Shown piece after piece: positions 47,148-59,513 of a stretch of DNA of 64,000 bases. A program made the position numbers and the translations under genes. Where the stretch lies: assembly GCA_007644065.1 (NCBI GenBank), contig VJWN01000030.1, positions 248,001-312,000 on the forward strand, given 5' to 3'. This stretch comes from Margaritispora aquatica. Its lineage: Eukaryota > Ascomycota > Leotiomycetes > Helotiales > Discinellaceae. Every line of letters begins with the position of its first letter. The stretch's first letter is position 1. Below the pieces are notes generated by a model. That model was not told the DNA's origin. It made no database searches and saw nothing but the letters and a program-made list of their open reading frames with translations.

Positions 47148-50100
47148 GCATTTTTGGAGGTTGAATCTTTTAGCTCATTGTCGTTGTGCATTGTTGAGGA
47201 GATTGATTATACTTGGGCATTTCCAATGTTGAACTTGGAATACTATCTTTTTCAATCTAATTTATTTTTGTCTCGCAAATTAATTGGACTTGAATAGAAC
47301 GAATGAATACCTGAATCTCAAATCGGTAAGCGAGAAGTCACAAAAATGATAGAACTCGAAGATCTGCTATGTTCACTCAACAGCTAAACTATAACTCTCA
47401 CGATTACAAGATAGTCTCAGTCCATTGTTGCTGGTCGCACATACCTAATAAAGCTGTCGTGCTCAGATATCATACAAAGCATCCGCCAGTCTCAAAGCGC
47501 TTACATATGAAAGCACCTGTAAATCAGTGATATTTTTTTTAGACACGATGGAAGAAATCTCGCAAGTTACACATTAGTTTAACGACTTTCTCTCCTCTGC
47601 CGTGCAGCCTACTGCCGTAATACCAGTATCCGAGTAATCCCGCTACTCGTCATCAATGAGTCCGCACCTCGACATCTGTCCTCGTGTTAACTCGACTGGA
47701 TGGAATGCGATCATCATTTTTGCGCTCGAGTCAATGGCTCTATAATATAGAGATAAGCCGCCTACCTTGGGAGTCTTCTCTATCAATGTTGAAGTTTGTA
47801 AACTCTGCCTAGCTTCAAGCATCCTCCCCAAAACGGCATAAATGGACTGACCCTAGCACCACTCATGAAAGCCCAGTCCTCACTGTCCCAAGTAAGGCGA
47901 ATGAATTTCGAGTCTTCTGTCATGTACTGACGAGTCAAAGTTGCAGAAATCCCTTATCATTCGAAAGTCACAGCTGCGAAGAGAAACCCACATCCGCAGT
48001 AGCCTTGATGAGCACCGCAGGTACCAGCTCAATTGCGTCAATTTAATGCACATAAACTTATTATACGTGAAGCTACCGACCTGGCCCTGATGGATTTTAT
48101 ATTGCAGGCTCTTAGATAAGCAGGATTGCCGGCAACTTTGAAGTGTGGGAAGACTATGTCTTGAGTCTACATAAGTATTCTAGACACGGTTTTCGGAGAG
48201 TTTACATACATTGAACAAAAAAAATGTTGTAGAAGACGAGAATGGTATGCTCTTCTTTGATAACGAGCTGCTACTGATTTTTACTTGCCAACATGCTTAC
48301 ATGACGGAACTTGGGCTCACTGCTATTGTTTAACACGATTCCCATCTCTTTTAAGCAGTTTGATGAATTCAACATGGCTCTAATCATCGGAACGCGTGTA
48401 CGAAAGACTTGTGTGTAACAGCAAATTTTATCATCCTCAAAAAATCGCAATTGCAGATTGACGATATTTTTCGGACGTGACAAAGTTGTCCCTTTTTCTT
48501 TCTGTTCTGCTTCATGTGCTTCCTTTCGTAACTCTTTGTTTCCTGCTCAGAATCTGCAAATCTAGCGGAGCTAGTGATGCAGAGTTTCGATTGTGTTTCT
48601 TGTCGAATTCAGCATTTTTGATGTTCAATTCTGTTCGATGACGAGAAGTGATCGCCTGCTTAAAGTTATCAAAACTTGCATATGTCGATATGTACAGATG
48701 CAGAGAAGGCAATTGCGAGACAACTGACTCATGGGGAATATGATGGATCGTGAAGTCTTTGGTTTTGATTCCTCATCGTCAAGTTCTGACAGCCAAGTTG
48801 GTCGTGTGTTCAATGAAATGTAGGGCGTGCACGACATTGAAGCGTAAGACCTGACGAAATCTTGCTGTTATAACAATCAACTGTGTATGATTGCTTAGAC
48901 GTGATTGTAAACATTTATAATCATTCTATGACAGTCTCCCGTATTCCAGGTGATGAAATCGTAGCATCCACCGCAGCAAAAGCACCCTTTCGCGACAGAA
49001 TACTCGTGGTCGTGCCAACAGATCTTATTTGATTATAAGGGCCTCAAAAGGTTGCCTCTTGTTTCCGCTCACAATATATTGTTCAATGATTTAGTTGCAT
49101 AAAACGTGGGATCTAATAGCCAGTCGACTCTGTATCTAATTTCAAAGACCTTGATCTCCCACAGGTTCAGATCCAAGTACCCGGTATTCATCACAAACAC
49201 AGAGTTTCTCTCATTTCATACCTTGAATCTGTCATTTTGCAAACTCATTGGCCTGATCATGAGCACATTCCCATCCGTAGTGAATAAAGTCTTGGAATGT
49301 TTCTCCTTGCAGTGCAATTTCCAAAATGTAGCCTCAATAGAGAGCCATTTTAGGAGATCTTTGGTAACACAACAGACCGCGGTTGTGTAACTGCGCTAGG
49401 CAGCTTGTTAACCTGGAACAATGCTTTATAAATTCGTCGAAGCCATAACTCAATTCGTAGCACAATAGAAAATACCCCGCATAATCAATAAGCGAGAGCT
49501 AAGTTGAGCGTGGGGGAAGGTCAAAACACCGGCGATTTTGTGCCTTTGCTTTTCCCTATTTGAAGGATTTCCAGTTCGGAATTCTCCAGGATGAAATTCT
49601 ATTTTTGAGCTCCATATACTGTGCCTCTTCTTGCATCTTTAATGTTTATGAAATCTCTGAATAACGCATTGTTAGGAGGTGGTTTTCCAATTTGAAAACC
49701 TCGCTATTTTGTCTCTGGTTCTCTCTCGTCTGCTTTAAAAAGTCTAGAACATCGGCATCTCGAAAACCTAAGATGCCACTTACTTAAAGGGCTCAAGCGG
49801 CTCGACTCTTGCCGCAGTGGAGTAATAGCTTTTGGACTTGCCAGCCAATTGTTTTTTCCTGCTTGGTGAGAAATGTCGCCCAGTGCTTGGCGAGGGCACT
49901 TCCTTCTGATCAAAAGACAGATAGATCTGATTCTCGTATCTCGCCCGCAAACCCCGGAAGCTATTCTCCTTGCTGAGATGGATGAAACGACTACCCAGTA
50001 TTTCAAGCCTCAGAGGAATCCATAGTTATTTCTTACAGGCTGGTCCATCACATCCAGTTCAAGACACTTGTTGGTGTCTCCCTCTTTGGGCACTCGTACC

Positions 50101-50658
50101 GAGCAAGAAGTATTATGATACACATCCGTCCAAACTACTTAACAACTGTTTCATGCCTTCGCCCATGGCCTACGGAATACTTCTCTCCTTTCTCTTCTTT
50201 CTCTTCGGATCATCAGGATACGGAAAAACAGAAAGCTATCTCAGCGACGAGATTCCGGTATTTGATTCGGCGATTCTTCACGATATCGCTCCACACATCC
50301 ATCGGCAGCTCGCCCCATGCAAGCACGCACGTCCCACATACCACATATCTTGACCCTCTTGAGACCCTCTCCCAGGCCTTCTACAGGCCCTCGCACGCCG
50401 AACAGGCATCTCAACAGTGGACTTGCAGTGCGACAGGCCCTGAATTTTTGATCCTCTGAAAACGTAATCGTCGGCAGGCTCAGGTTAGGGTTTACGAGTG
50501 GTCCTCAGGCCATCGAGGGAAAGATGCTTTCTAATTCTCACATTAATTGTTTGCGTCACTCAACTCTTCCTCGCCATTGTATGCGATCAATTCCATCGCT
50601 ACAGCATTCCTATACATCAATGTTCTCGTGTTCTTTCACTGAGCCCTATATTGCGACC
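47148..50658. other. Intergenic 3.5 kb
   Basis: AT-rich and without a recognised gene. Frames at 48271-48837 (minus), 49106-49390 (plus) and 49970-50353 (plus) have no domain and no convincing splicing partners. The final 500 nt is CT-rich and probably the promoter of the LaeA-like gene. Confidence 0.5.
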
Positions 50659-52049
50659 ATGCCCCGCCCTGCCCCTCACGACTCGGCGATATCAGTTGGT
50701 AGCAATCCTCGGAAACGCGAGCGTTCGGGATCCCCTCAAGACGAAGTCTCCGCCGCAAAACGACCGTCGAATTCCCCTCGTCTGGTACCGAGTGCATACG
50801 CGGATCTGCCTCCGGAACAGCTGGCTGTGATAGAGGCTGAGAATATATCTGCGGTCAACCAGGCGCAAGCTGGTATCGAAATCGATGATTCCTCGTCCGA
50901 TGCAGGATATGAGTCGGGTAGTGATGCATCGGCTTCGACGTCTTTGGCTTCTAGTGTGCGAGATTATGCGTTTGAAAATGGAAGGCGATATCACAAATTT
51001 AGGGAAGGAGTGTACAACTTTCCGAATGACGATAGTGAGCAGGATCGAGAGGATATGAAGCACGCGATGATGGTCAATCTCTGTGGACAGCGGCTACATT
51101 TTGCACCCATTGGAGATAACCCTCAGAATGTGTTAGACATGGGCACTGGAACGGGGATTTGGGCAATTGAGAGTATGTTTGTTCTACATCATTCGGTGAT
51201 TGGAGGCTATGAATGAAGCTTAGGAAAGCATTGGCGGAACACAGCTGATATACTTGCAGTGGGCGATTTATATCCAGGGTCCAACATCCTGGGAGTCGAT
51301 CTGTCACCGATACAACCTGAATGGGTGCCACCGAACGTCAAATTCGGTATGTTAGATGTTGGGTTTTGGGCTTTTGGCATTTGACTCGCCTTGGAGCTTG
51401 TTCCAACAGTACTGACAATCCATAGTTGTCGATGACTTGGAAAGCCCCTGGTTGAAACCCGAGAACTACTATGATTATGTTCATGCAAGACATACTGTGA
51501 TGGCTATTAAGAATTGGCCATTATTGATGGAAAGAGTATACACGTATGCAGTTAATCTTGCCGATATGGAAATTCGGAACTGACCGTGTTAGACATCTCA
51601 AACCTGGAGGATGGCTTGAGCTTCAGGAAATACACCACTACCCGCAATGCCACGACGGCTCCATGCCACCCAACCACCCAGTCGCACAGTACTGGGGCCT
51701 CATTATCAAAGCCCTCGGTGCTCTGGGGGTGAATTTCAACGCGACTCTGCTTTTGGAAGACATAATGAGGCAAGCAGGGTTCGTCAACGTCTCTGTCAAG
51801 GTCTTCCACGTGCCCATTGGAACGTGGCCGAAGAATAGAGTGTTGAAACAGGTCGGGCTGTACTGGAGGACGATTTTAATCGATGGATTGGCACCAATCG
51901 CCCTGGGGCCGATGACGAGAGGTTTGAAGTGGACTAAAGACCAGGTAGATGTCTGGCTTGTAGAGGTTAGGAAGGCATATATGGAGACTTGGGTGCATAG
52001 CCACATGCCGCTTTATATCATTTGTGGGCAGAAACCGGAGGAAGGTTGA
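50659..52049 (+). CDS. LaeA-like SAM-dependent methyltransferase
   Basis: Four exons, 50659..51172, 51260..51346, 51426..51543 and 51593..52049, give 391 residues; introns are 87, 79 and 49 nt and all phases agree. The N-terminus is disordered (NPRKRERSGSPQDE, a likely basic nuclear signal; DSSSDAGYESGSD). The fold starts at RRYHKFREGVYNFPNDDSEQ. The SAM site is VLDMGTGTGIWAIE (about residue 157), followed by LGVDLSPIQPEWVPPN, VVDDLESPW, the YDYVHARHT strand and LKPGGWLELQE. This order is that of the LaeA/TAM-domain methyltransferases common in filamentous fungi. LaeA itself is a global regulator of secondary metabolism; many paralogues have unknown substrates, so this should be called LaeA-like only. 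An in-frame ATG 135 nt upstream is less likely because the peptide it adds is low in conservation-type pattern. Confidence 0.86.
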
Positions 52050-53492
52050 ATTGTTTTGTTTATATTGATGATGGATTAATGGAAAGTCGAATGTGTTGTG
52101 TGTACAGGGGAAGAGGCTGTGTTGCAACAGAGGATGATCTGGCTTTAGCGAACGAGCATTTGAAGATGATGTCGAGGAAGACAGCTCTAATCTGGATAGG
52201 GGTGATGGACCAGACATTTTAGGTTGGAGATCTCGAACAAAGAGATAATACGCAGGTAGAATGAAGTATACGATTAAATGACATCGTGACATGACGTCTT
52301 GCAAGTACAATTTCCCTGCTTATAATTTGGTGATCATGTTCACTCGGGGAATGTACAATCTCACACACCACACGAGACGTACGGCTAGACTATGAGGAGA
52401 TCAATACTATGAGAGAAGGATTGGGTAGAGTTGATGGTACGTTGGACACAGTACTATATCCCCTGCAAAACAAGACCTAGGATTTCCACTGTCATTATTG
52501 TCTTTTCACTGGTAGTACTAATTCCATCTTAAATTTATGTCTTGTCATTGTATCAGTTAGTGGCTAAATATTTTAAACTGTAGATATGATGAAATTGATG
52601 TTTAAGACAAATATACAGCGCAGTGTCTTAGGGGGGGCGGGAGTTTCTCGTTTGTTCTGAGATCGAGAAATGCAACCGAGAAATGAAACAGTGGGGGCGT
52701 TAAGACAATGGACGACGAGAGAAGGATTGGGTTGGTCGACTCTATAGATACGAGATAGGCACTTGACTACCTGCTTTAAAACTGCGAGCAAGTAAGTAAG
52801 TAAGCACCAGGAATAGATGTTGAAGATTTCGATAAATGATGTAGATGTGCATAGCCTACATTAAGGGTACTGTTCATTTTCTCATGTCGTACAACGGGTG
52901 TGTAGACGAGATCTTTGTCTCGATGCTAGGTTTGCGCATATCTCGAGATCGATGGGTCATGGGTGGAAGTATCGGCAATTCTTACCCGACCTTTGCAATT
53001 GGCGATGCAAGACTGTTCATATGAACTGTGAAGAGCACTTTCATTCGGCCTTTGAAATGGTGTGAGAACCAGAGATGCATGTGACAGGCATGGTTGCATA
53101 GTGGGAAACGTTGTTTTATGCGGGCCCCATGGGTGGGAAGCACTTGGCTTGATCTAGGTGACCGGTCGCTGGGATTACTTGTGAAAGAAGAAGCGTGGAG
53201 TTGGAGGTTCATTTTATTCCCTTCTGGTGCGATGCATCATGCGCCCAGAACTTCTCTACTAGATCTTGAGAGTACAGTAAACAGTTCAAACTCTTTGCTT
53301 GTAATATTCAGCAATTAACATCTCGAGCTCCATCTAGTAGATTTAGTAAGAATTTCAAGATCTCTGAGCTGATAAGAAAAATATCTCGGCAAACATCCAA
53401 AAGGGGCTTAGGCGAGGCGTCTTCCCCCATCCACTCTGCTAGCGACTCCGCAATGGCACCACTTTCGATCCATATTCAATTTCTTCAGCGGA
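52050..53492. other. Intergenic between the two methyltransferase genes, left part
   Basis: No gene recognised; AT-rich 3' flank of the LaeA-like gene and TAAGTAAGTAAG-type microsatellite near 52795. Confidence 0.5.
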
Positions 53493-54389
53493 ATGGTACG
53501 AGTACCGGCACGTTCACCGCAATGGGTTGAAGGTTCCATTGTGACTTTGCTGCATGAGAGATGGGATCACGACGAACCAACAATCAATTTTCAAGCTCTT
53601 CCAGTTTGGCTTAGGAGCTTGCAACAAAAGAGCATGGCCATAGTTATTCAAGCATCACGTGGATGTTGTTTCGGCCCGCCGGATCGAGATGGGTTGAAGG
53701 TTGGATTTTTGTACCAAAGTCACTTTGAAAATGCCCGAAGCTCTGAAGTTAGAGGCACGGACAGGTTACACAGAAACAACACACCACTACCGAGAGTCAG
53801 GGTCTTTCACATCGACAGTGGTGACACAAGACTCAACCGTCAAACTTGCCTCCGGTATTTATTAGGCACAATATCCGATCTTCCTCTTTTACCCTTCTTT
53901 CCATTTTCCTTCCAATATCGATTGCAACTCGGTAGCCAACCGCTGATAACGGTACACTATTACCCTAGTTACACCAACAAAACCAACACCAGAAAGAGGA
54001 CTTGCCGGCTAGAGGTGAGCTCCCCATGCAGCTCAAATGGAACTATTGCCGCTAGCTGCCATGCAAGCTTGAGCACGATACCATTCCGGTTTTCAGATTG
54101 GGCAAAGATGGAAAGGAGGTGGGGTTTTCGGTTCGGGCTAGTTGCCGTCCCTTGTGCAAGTCTGCAAGATGTCTTCACGGTTGTGCCAGATGCATGGTCC
54201 CTGATCTTCAATCTTTCGCTGCTCAATTTCCGCATATCTGAATCTTTGCATCAGCTGTGTCTGTCGAGGTCCTGTTGTCGCTGTTGTTGTTGTTTCTGTT
54301 TTGTATTGCGTGCTGTTTGTCAGAAGAGATCGTCAGTTATAATCCTGGTATTCAGGGTTCGGAGATCAGGTCGCCAAGTGGTTGAGTGA
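53493..54389 (+). CDS. Unassigned 298-codon open frame
   Basis: An uninterrupted frame of 298 codons directly upstream of the O-methyltransferase gene on the same strand. I recognise no domain. Composition is odd, with a Cys-rich hydrophobic stretch near the end (CCRCCCCFCFVL) encoded by a TTG/CTG-rich tract, and it covers the place where the promoter of the next gene should be. The length is uncommon for a chance frame, but the absence of any family pattern makes it doubtful. Confidence 0.22.
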   Translation: MVRVPARSPQWVEGSIVTLLHERWDHDEPTINFQALPVWLRSLQQKSMAIVIQASRGCCFGPPDRDGLKVGFLYQSHFENARSSEVRGTDRLHRNNTPLPRVRVFHIDSGDTRLNRQTCLRYLLGTISDLPLLPFFPFSFQYRLQLGSQPLITVHYYPSYTNKTNTRKRTCRLEVSSPCSSNGTIAASCHASLSTIPFRFSDWAKMERRWGFRFGLVAVPCASLQDVFTVVPDAWSLIFNLSLLNFRISESLHQLCLSRSCCRCCCCFCFVLRAVCQKRSSVIILVFRVRRSGRQVVE

Positions 54390-54559
54390 GACATTAATAT
54401 ACCGCCAACCCGGGAGATTGGAAATTGGAGACTGGGGGAAGTGCGGCCAGCGATTGTATACAGTAGCTTGATATTTTGAATGGGCGCTGCAAGTTCTCAA
54501 TTTATCAGGAGATGGGCGTGTAGACTTATAACGTATAACTAAGGAGGGAACGAGAAGAT

Positions 54560-56204
54560 ATGAAGTCCATTGTCAAACTGCGTGGAGGAGGGAAGAGACT
54601 TAGTATTGGGTCATGGAGCGGCCTCTTTTCTAAATCTTCAACTTTAGCACCAAACAGCGACAATGAGAGACTCAATAGGAGGTTCTCAACGACGCGTACG
54701 TCAAAATCTCCAACATCAGAATCTTTCAATGTTACGTCCAACCAAAAGCCATCAACCTCTGCCCTCGTTGAGCTTGCAGCCACTATCACCAAAGAAACAG
54801 AAAAGCTCGACAAGTACATGAAAGATAATAACCTACCACCTGTGTCCTTCGACATTACATCCCCAGCCAACTTCCCCAAACTCAGCGACGACGCCAAACG
54901 CTCTAGGGAAACCATCATCCAAGCAACCAAAGACCTCTCCGAACTCGTAACTGGACCCACTGAAAGCGTGCGTTGGATGTCATGGCATCACAACAATTCA
55001 CTTTCTCTACATGCAATTTATCATTACAAGATCGCTCAGGCTTTCCCAGTTGGCGAGACGGCGACTTTCAAGGAAATTTCGGAGAAGGTTGGGCTGGATG
55101 AGCTGAATGTGAGGAGGTTCTTAAGGCATGCTATGACGAATCGCATCTTCAAGGAAGTCGAACCAGGAGTCGTAGCTCATACTGCAAAGAGCAAGGTCAT
55201 TGCTGAGGATAAGATGATGGGTGATTGGATTGGATTTTGCGTGGAAGATATGTGGCCAGTAAGTTGGATCCTTCACTATGTCTTCCACAAGCGAGTACAT
55301 CCCGCTTGTCCTAAGTTTCTGAGAGAAGTCTCATTGCAAACTCAACAAGTACTCAAGACTCCAAATAAATTTAACAGCTGGTGTTATTCCATCTCATCAA
55401 TACTAACCCCTCTCACAGGCCGCAGCCCAAACGATCGCCGCTCTAGAACTCAACCCCTCCGCCTCAGAAGCAACCCAAACAGGCTTCTGCATCGCTAACA
55501 ACACCACAGACATCGAGCCGATGTTCGTAACCTTCGGCAAGTCACCATTGCGTGCAAAACGCATGGGCGGCGCCATGGCCAGCTTAACCGGCGGCGAAGG
55601 CTACGAGCTCTCCTACCTCCTCGATAATTACGACTGGGCGTCCCTGAATGCCGCTGGCGGAACCATGGTCGATATCGGCGGCTCCCACGGCTTCGTATGC
55701 ATCGCGCTCGCGGAGCGGTATCCTAACATCAAATTCGTCGTGCAAGATCTCGCGAAGACGGTCGCGTCGGCGCCAAAACTCGAGGGCGATCTCGCTGAGC
55801 GTGTGAAGTTCCAAGAGCATGATTTCCACACCGAGCAGCCTGTCAAGGGCGCGGATATCTACTTGTACCGCTGGATTCTGCATAACCACTCTGATAAGTA
55901 CGCGGTCAATATGCTGCGCCAGCTTATTCCGGCGCTGAAGAAGGGCGCGAAGGTCCTGATTAATGACCATTGTTTGCCAGAACCGGGAAAAGAGAGTCTT
56001 TGGGATGAGGGCATCATGCGGACAATGGACTTGGTGATGTTGACGCTGTTGAATGCGCAGGAGAGAGAGGAGAGCGAGTTTAGGGAGTTGTTCAGGAAGG
56101 TTGATGGGAGGTTTAGGTTTTTGGGAGCGAGGAGGGCGGAAGGTTGTAGGATGAGTACTATTGAGGCGGTTTGGGAGGGTGAGGATTATGGTGGGAGTAC
56201 TTGA
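54560..56204 (+). CDS. SAM-dependent O-methyltransferase (COMT-like)
   Basis: Two exons, 54560..55258 and 55419..56204, joined by a 160-nt intron (GTAAGT, TACTAAC branch site, CACAG), give 494 residues. The first 65 residues are basic and Ser-rich, then ALVELAATITKETEKLDKYM opens the usual fungal OMT region. A winged-helix dimerisation part (ATFKEISEKVGLDELNVRRF) is followed by the SAM site MVDIGGSHGFVCIALAERYP (near residue 317), FVVQDL with the ribose-binding Asp, and the catalytic-base region YLYRWILHNHSDK. It is likely to methylate a hydroxyl on a polyketide or aromatic secondary metabolite; no synthase gene is visible nearby, so the substrate is unknown. Same strand as the LaeA-like gene 2.5 kb upstream. 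Confidence 0.92.
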
Positions 56205-57941
56205 AAGCTTCTGTGTAGGGGTGAATTGGACAGAGGATATGCCCGGTGAGTATGGGAAGATGAGGATGAGCTGGCGAATTTATGTTTCAATGATGATGTG
56301 GTGGATCTTGTGTACATTTCTTTTGCAGTAAATAATGTCTCACTATAAGGAAATACCTAGCTTGGGCTGTAGGTAGAACGGATATAATATCTGAGAAGAT
56401 GATTCATATGCACGACAACTATTCTCCAAAGTTTTTCCTATTCCTGGGCGTTCTTCTCAATTCTATGAGTCGAGCAACGATTTTGAACATATGCTACCGC
56501 CTCGTCTGTTGTAATGATGGAGTTATGTTGCGCTGCTATTGAGAGGTAAAGCAGTGACGCTGTTATATTCTTGGGGTTACTGCAGAGATTCGTAACGATG
56601 ATACGCATGTTTGGGTTGTGTGTGTCGGATTTTTTGTGGGATGGTTTTGCAAGCCACGGAAACATGATGTAAGATTATGAGTGGAATTAGATCAAGAAAT
56701 GAAGCATTAGGATTTTTATAAGGCATTTGCAACTCAGCAATCTTACCCTGCAAAACTCACGACTTTATAAAGCTCTTTTGTAGCCCCTCGCCTCGAGTGA
56801 GTCTTCCTTACCCGGAATGATCAGAGTCCAGGAAGCCCATAAAAGACAAATCCTTTCACCTCGTGAGCTAGAATAAATCATTCAATGAAATCTTGGATGT
56901 TAAATGCTGGCATTTTTGTGCTTGGAAAGTGATGTTCCATCAGTCCCTACCCCGTGCTAATCCTTCAGCTCATGATGGGTGACGCAAACCAGCTACGGTA
57001 GAAGTCTAAGGGAGCAGGATTGGTAGCGCCTTTGCGGTGCGGGGGTAAGGCCGGATTTATCTACTCAGTTATAGTGAAGGGTCTGATTGAAATCTTTGTA
57101 GCTTCATTGGAACTCGTTGGTGGGGCACGGCAAGTGAATATGATAGACGAGAATACTACCGTCTTTCACCTTCGGCTGTAGATATAGAAACCTCCTTGCA
57201 TAAGGTATTCAAAACCCTTTCAAACGAAGGCTTGTCACGTCATAAGGTTCAATCCTCAGGACTGCGTGATGCCTATAATTGTCACTCAGGAGTATACATA
57301 ATGTGGCGCTGTGGTACTAGGAGACGGTGGTAGAATAGCTTTGACTGTTTGTGTAAGGGGCGATTCCAGAGAGATATAACACTCTGCACTATTCTCAAGC
57401 TAATATTAATACAAAAGAAACCACAATTCGATTTGCTGGCCTACGCTTCACGGCACAGGAGTCCTGGCAGCAGCTCAACACGTTTGAGGCTTTCTGTGCC
57501 GAAATCTCCTTGCAGTTCAATGCGGATACCTGGTACATAACCATAGTGTACCGTGTCTGTCAAAATACCCAAGAGGATGCCAATCTCGCCTCACCTGAGG
57601 GGGTCGTGAGCAAAAATGCTTGATTTGGTTTTTGATTGTTGGTAACAAGCTTAGCGATTGGGTATTGTTTCATTGACTTCACATCACAAACTCCCTTACC
57701 TGTTTCCACACGTAGCAAAGGGATCTCATTCTAATTTTTGAAGAGAGGCTCGTGGAAATCTGGTTGAAGTTCGAAAATGTTTGAATTCACTATGTATTTA
57801 ATCCACGTCAACTTCAGCTTCTTGCACACAAATCGTGCATTTCAGATTGTCTCCTAGTTCCTTAGGGAAATTCCATTAGCAGTTCAAACAATTTTCTTAC
57901 CTATTCTACGCTGTACATTCTATCTACGATAATTATATAGC
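56205..57941. other. Intergenic 1.7 kb
   Basis: No gene recognised. On the minus strand near 57577-57425 there is a 50-codon coding-like piece (GILLGILTDTVHYGYVPGIR, then ELQGDFGTESLKRVELL) ending in TAG, without an identifiable start or partner exon; it may be a remnant. Confidence 0.45.
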
Positions 57942-59513
57942 ATGGCTGATAGAGTATTCTCAGCAGATCCGCACGTCGGCCAGAGTGATCGTGCATGGAT
58001 ACAATACTGTTGCTACGCACTCTATAGCTTAGCCACTTTCTTCATCATCGCTCAGTAATTCTAATCAACATCGGGTATGGTTAATCATAAGCTGATGGAG
58101 TATGCATGTAGAATTTGTGTTCGAGCGCATAATCCGAGCCAAATGGGACTCGATGATGTCTTTGCACTCGCTACTTGGGTTTGAGGTTCTTTTTCTAATT
58201 TATATATCGTGGCTTACAAGCATTGGTGAACAGTTGGTACAGACAGGGGTGATGGCTTGCATTGCAATAGCCTTCCGAAAAGGGGCGGGGAGATTCACAT
58301 CGAGACTCTTAGTCGAAGAAAACGGTTTCGCGAAAATAGTCGATGCGGTAAAGGCAAGTCTTTCTCCAGCCTGAGTGGGTCAGTTATGTCAAAAGCTAAT
58401 GAAACCCCAGTGGTCGTGGATTGTGCTAATGACAGCTACTTTCGCTGTGTCACTTATCTACTCGAGTGTCGTGTGTCTATACCTTCGACTAGCAATCACA
58501 CCCACGCAACGCAAGATCCTGCGAGTAGTCCTCGTTTTGATTCTAGCTGAGGGTGCAAGTTTTGTGATTGTAAGGCCCCTTGCCGAGCTATAACTGCAGA
58601 AAGAGGGTGATGTTGACTTCTGGGTTGCTATAGGTGATAGCATTGACATGTTCACCGACTGAGATGATTTGGAGCACAGATATCACGTTCATGTGCTCCG
58701 TCCTGTTTGAAGACGGAATTGCACTAATAGCAGTAAGGAAGAACCCAAACTGTATCGACCTCAGAGGATACACGAGGTGGAATGCGTTTTTCCATGTCGC
58801 TGTTGACTGCTTCCTCGCTACCTGTCCAATAATTGTGCTGCGAAAGCTACAGATGGATTTCAAGAAAAAATGTCAGAAGTCCTCAAAATATGTCGTTGGA
58901 ATGTATTTGCTGACATTTCGAAGTGTATATAGGGGGCATGTTTGGACTAGGCTCGCTTACAATCATTGCGACGGTTTGCCGTGCAGTGGTCGGCCTGCGT
59001 GGGTTTGATAATTTAAATGGCACTTAGTACGGTCCCGGCGATCAAGCTCATTCTACTACAAAGAAGCTCATCACTGATATAATCCATAGCAGCATAGCAC
59101 TTACCATACTCTACAGCATCATCCAAATATGCGTCAGTACGATGTTCATCTGTATCCCCTCAGTGGCACCTTATTTCGTCAAACTCCTCGTTAGACTCAG
59201 CGTACTGAGCAAGGATATTAATGACATGAACGATGCCCTGCCAGACGAGCATCCTCCCACGATCGGACAAGGGGGAGTGAGGAGACTACCCAATGAAGAC
59301 AGTCTCCTCATATCGACGCAAATCTCTGTTCCGAGTGCGCTGCCCACTCGTGCTAGTAGAGAATGGCAAATTATCACTCTTGAGCCTAAGGTCTATATGA
59401 GTTATGATACTAGTACTCATAGTGGTAGCGAGGGGCAGAGCATTGGCCAACAGCTGAATGAGAAACACAATGAGCAATGGGATGGAATGGGACAAGGTCA
59501 CCTTTCGAAATGA
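57942..59513 (+). CDS. Pth11-like seven-helix membrane protein, fragmented
   Basis: Pieces of a fungal Pth11/rhodopsin-domain-type receptor. Exon 57942..58054 splices cleanly (58055-58111, GTAATT to GTAG) to a segment with GLDDVFALATW, the family's G-x-DD motif. A segment at 58411..58569 (WSWIVLMTATFAVSLIYSSV) splices to one from 58633 with the typical NPNCIDL and CFLATCPIIVLRKLQMDF blocks. GMFGLGSLTIIATVCRAVVG follows, but in a different frame, then an in-frame TAG, then a last helix (ISTMFICIPSVAP-like) and a cytosolic tail ending at 59513. I could not find introns that repair the frame at about 58880-58930, nor the segment between 58180 and 58330. It is either a multi-intron gene with unusual junctions or a decaying copy. 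Confidence 0.5.
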
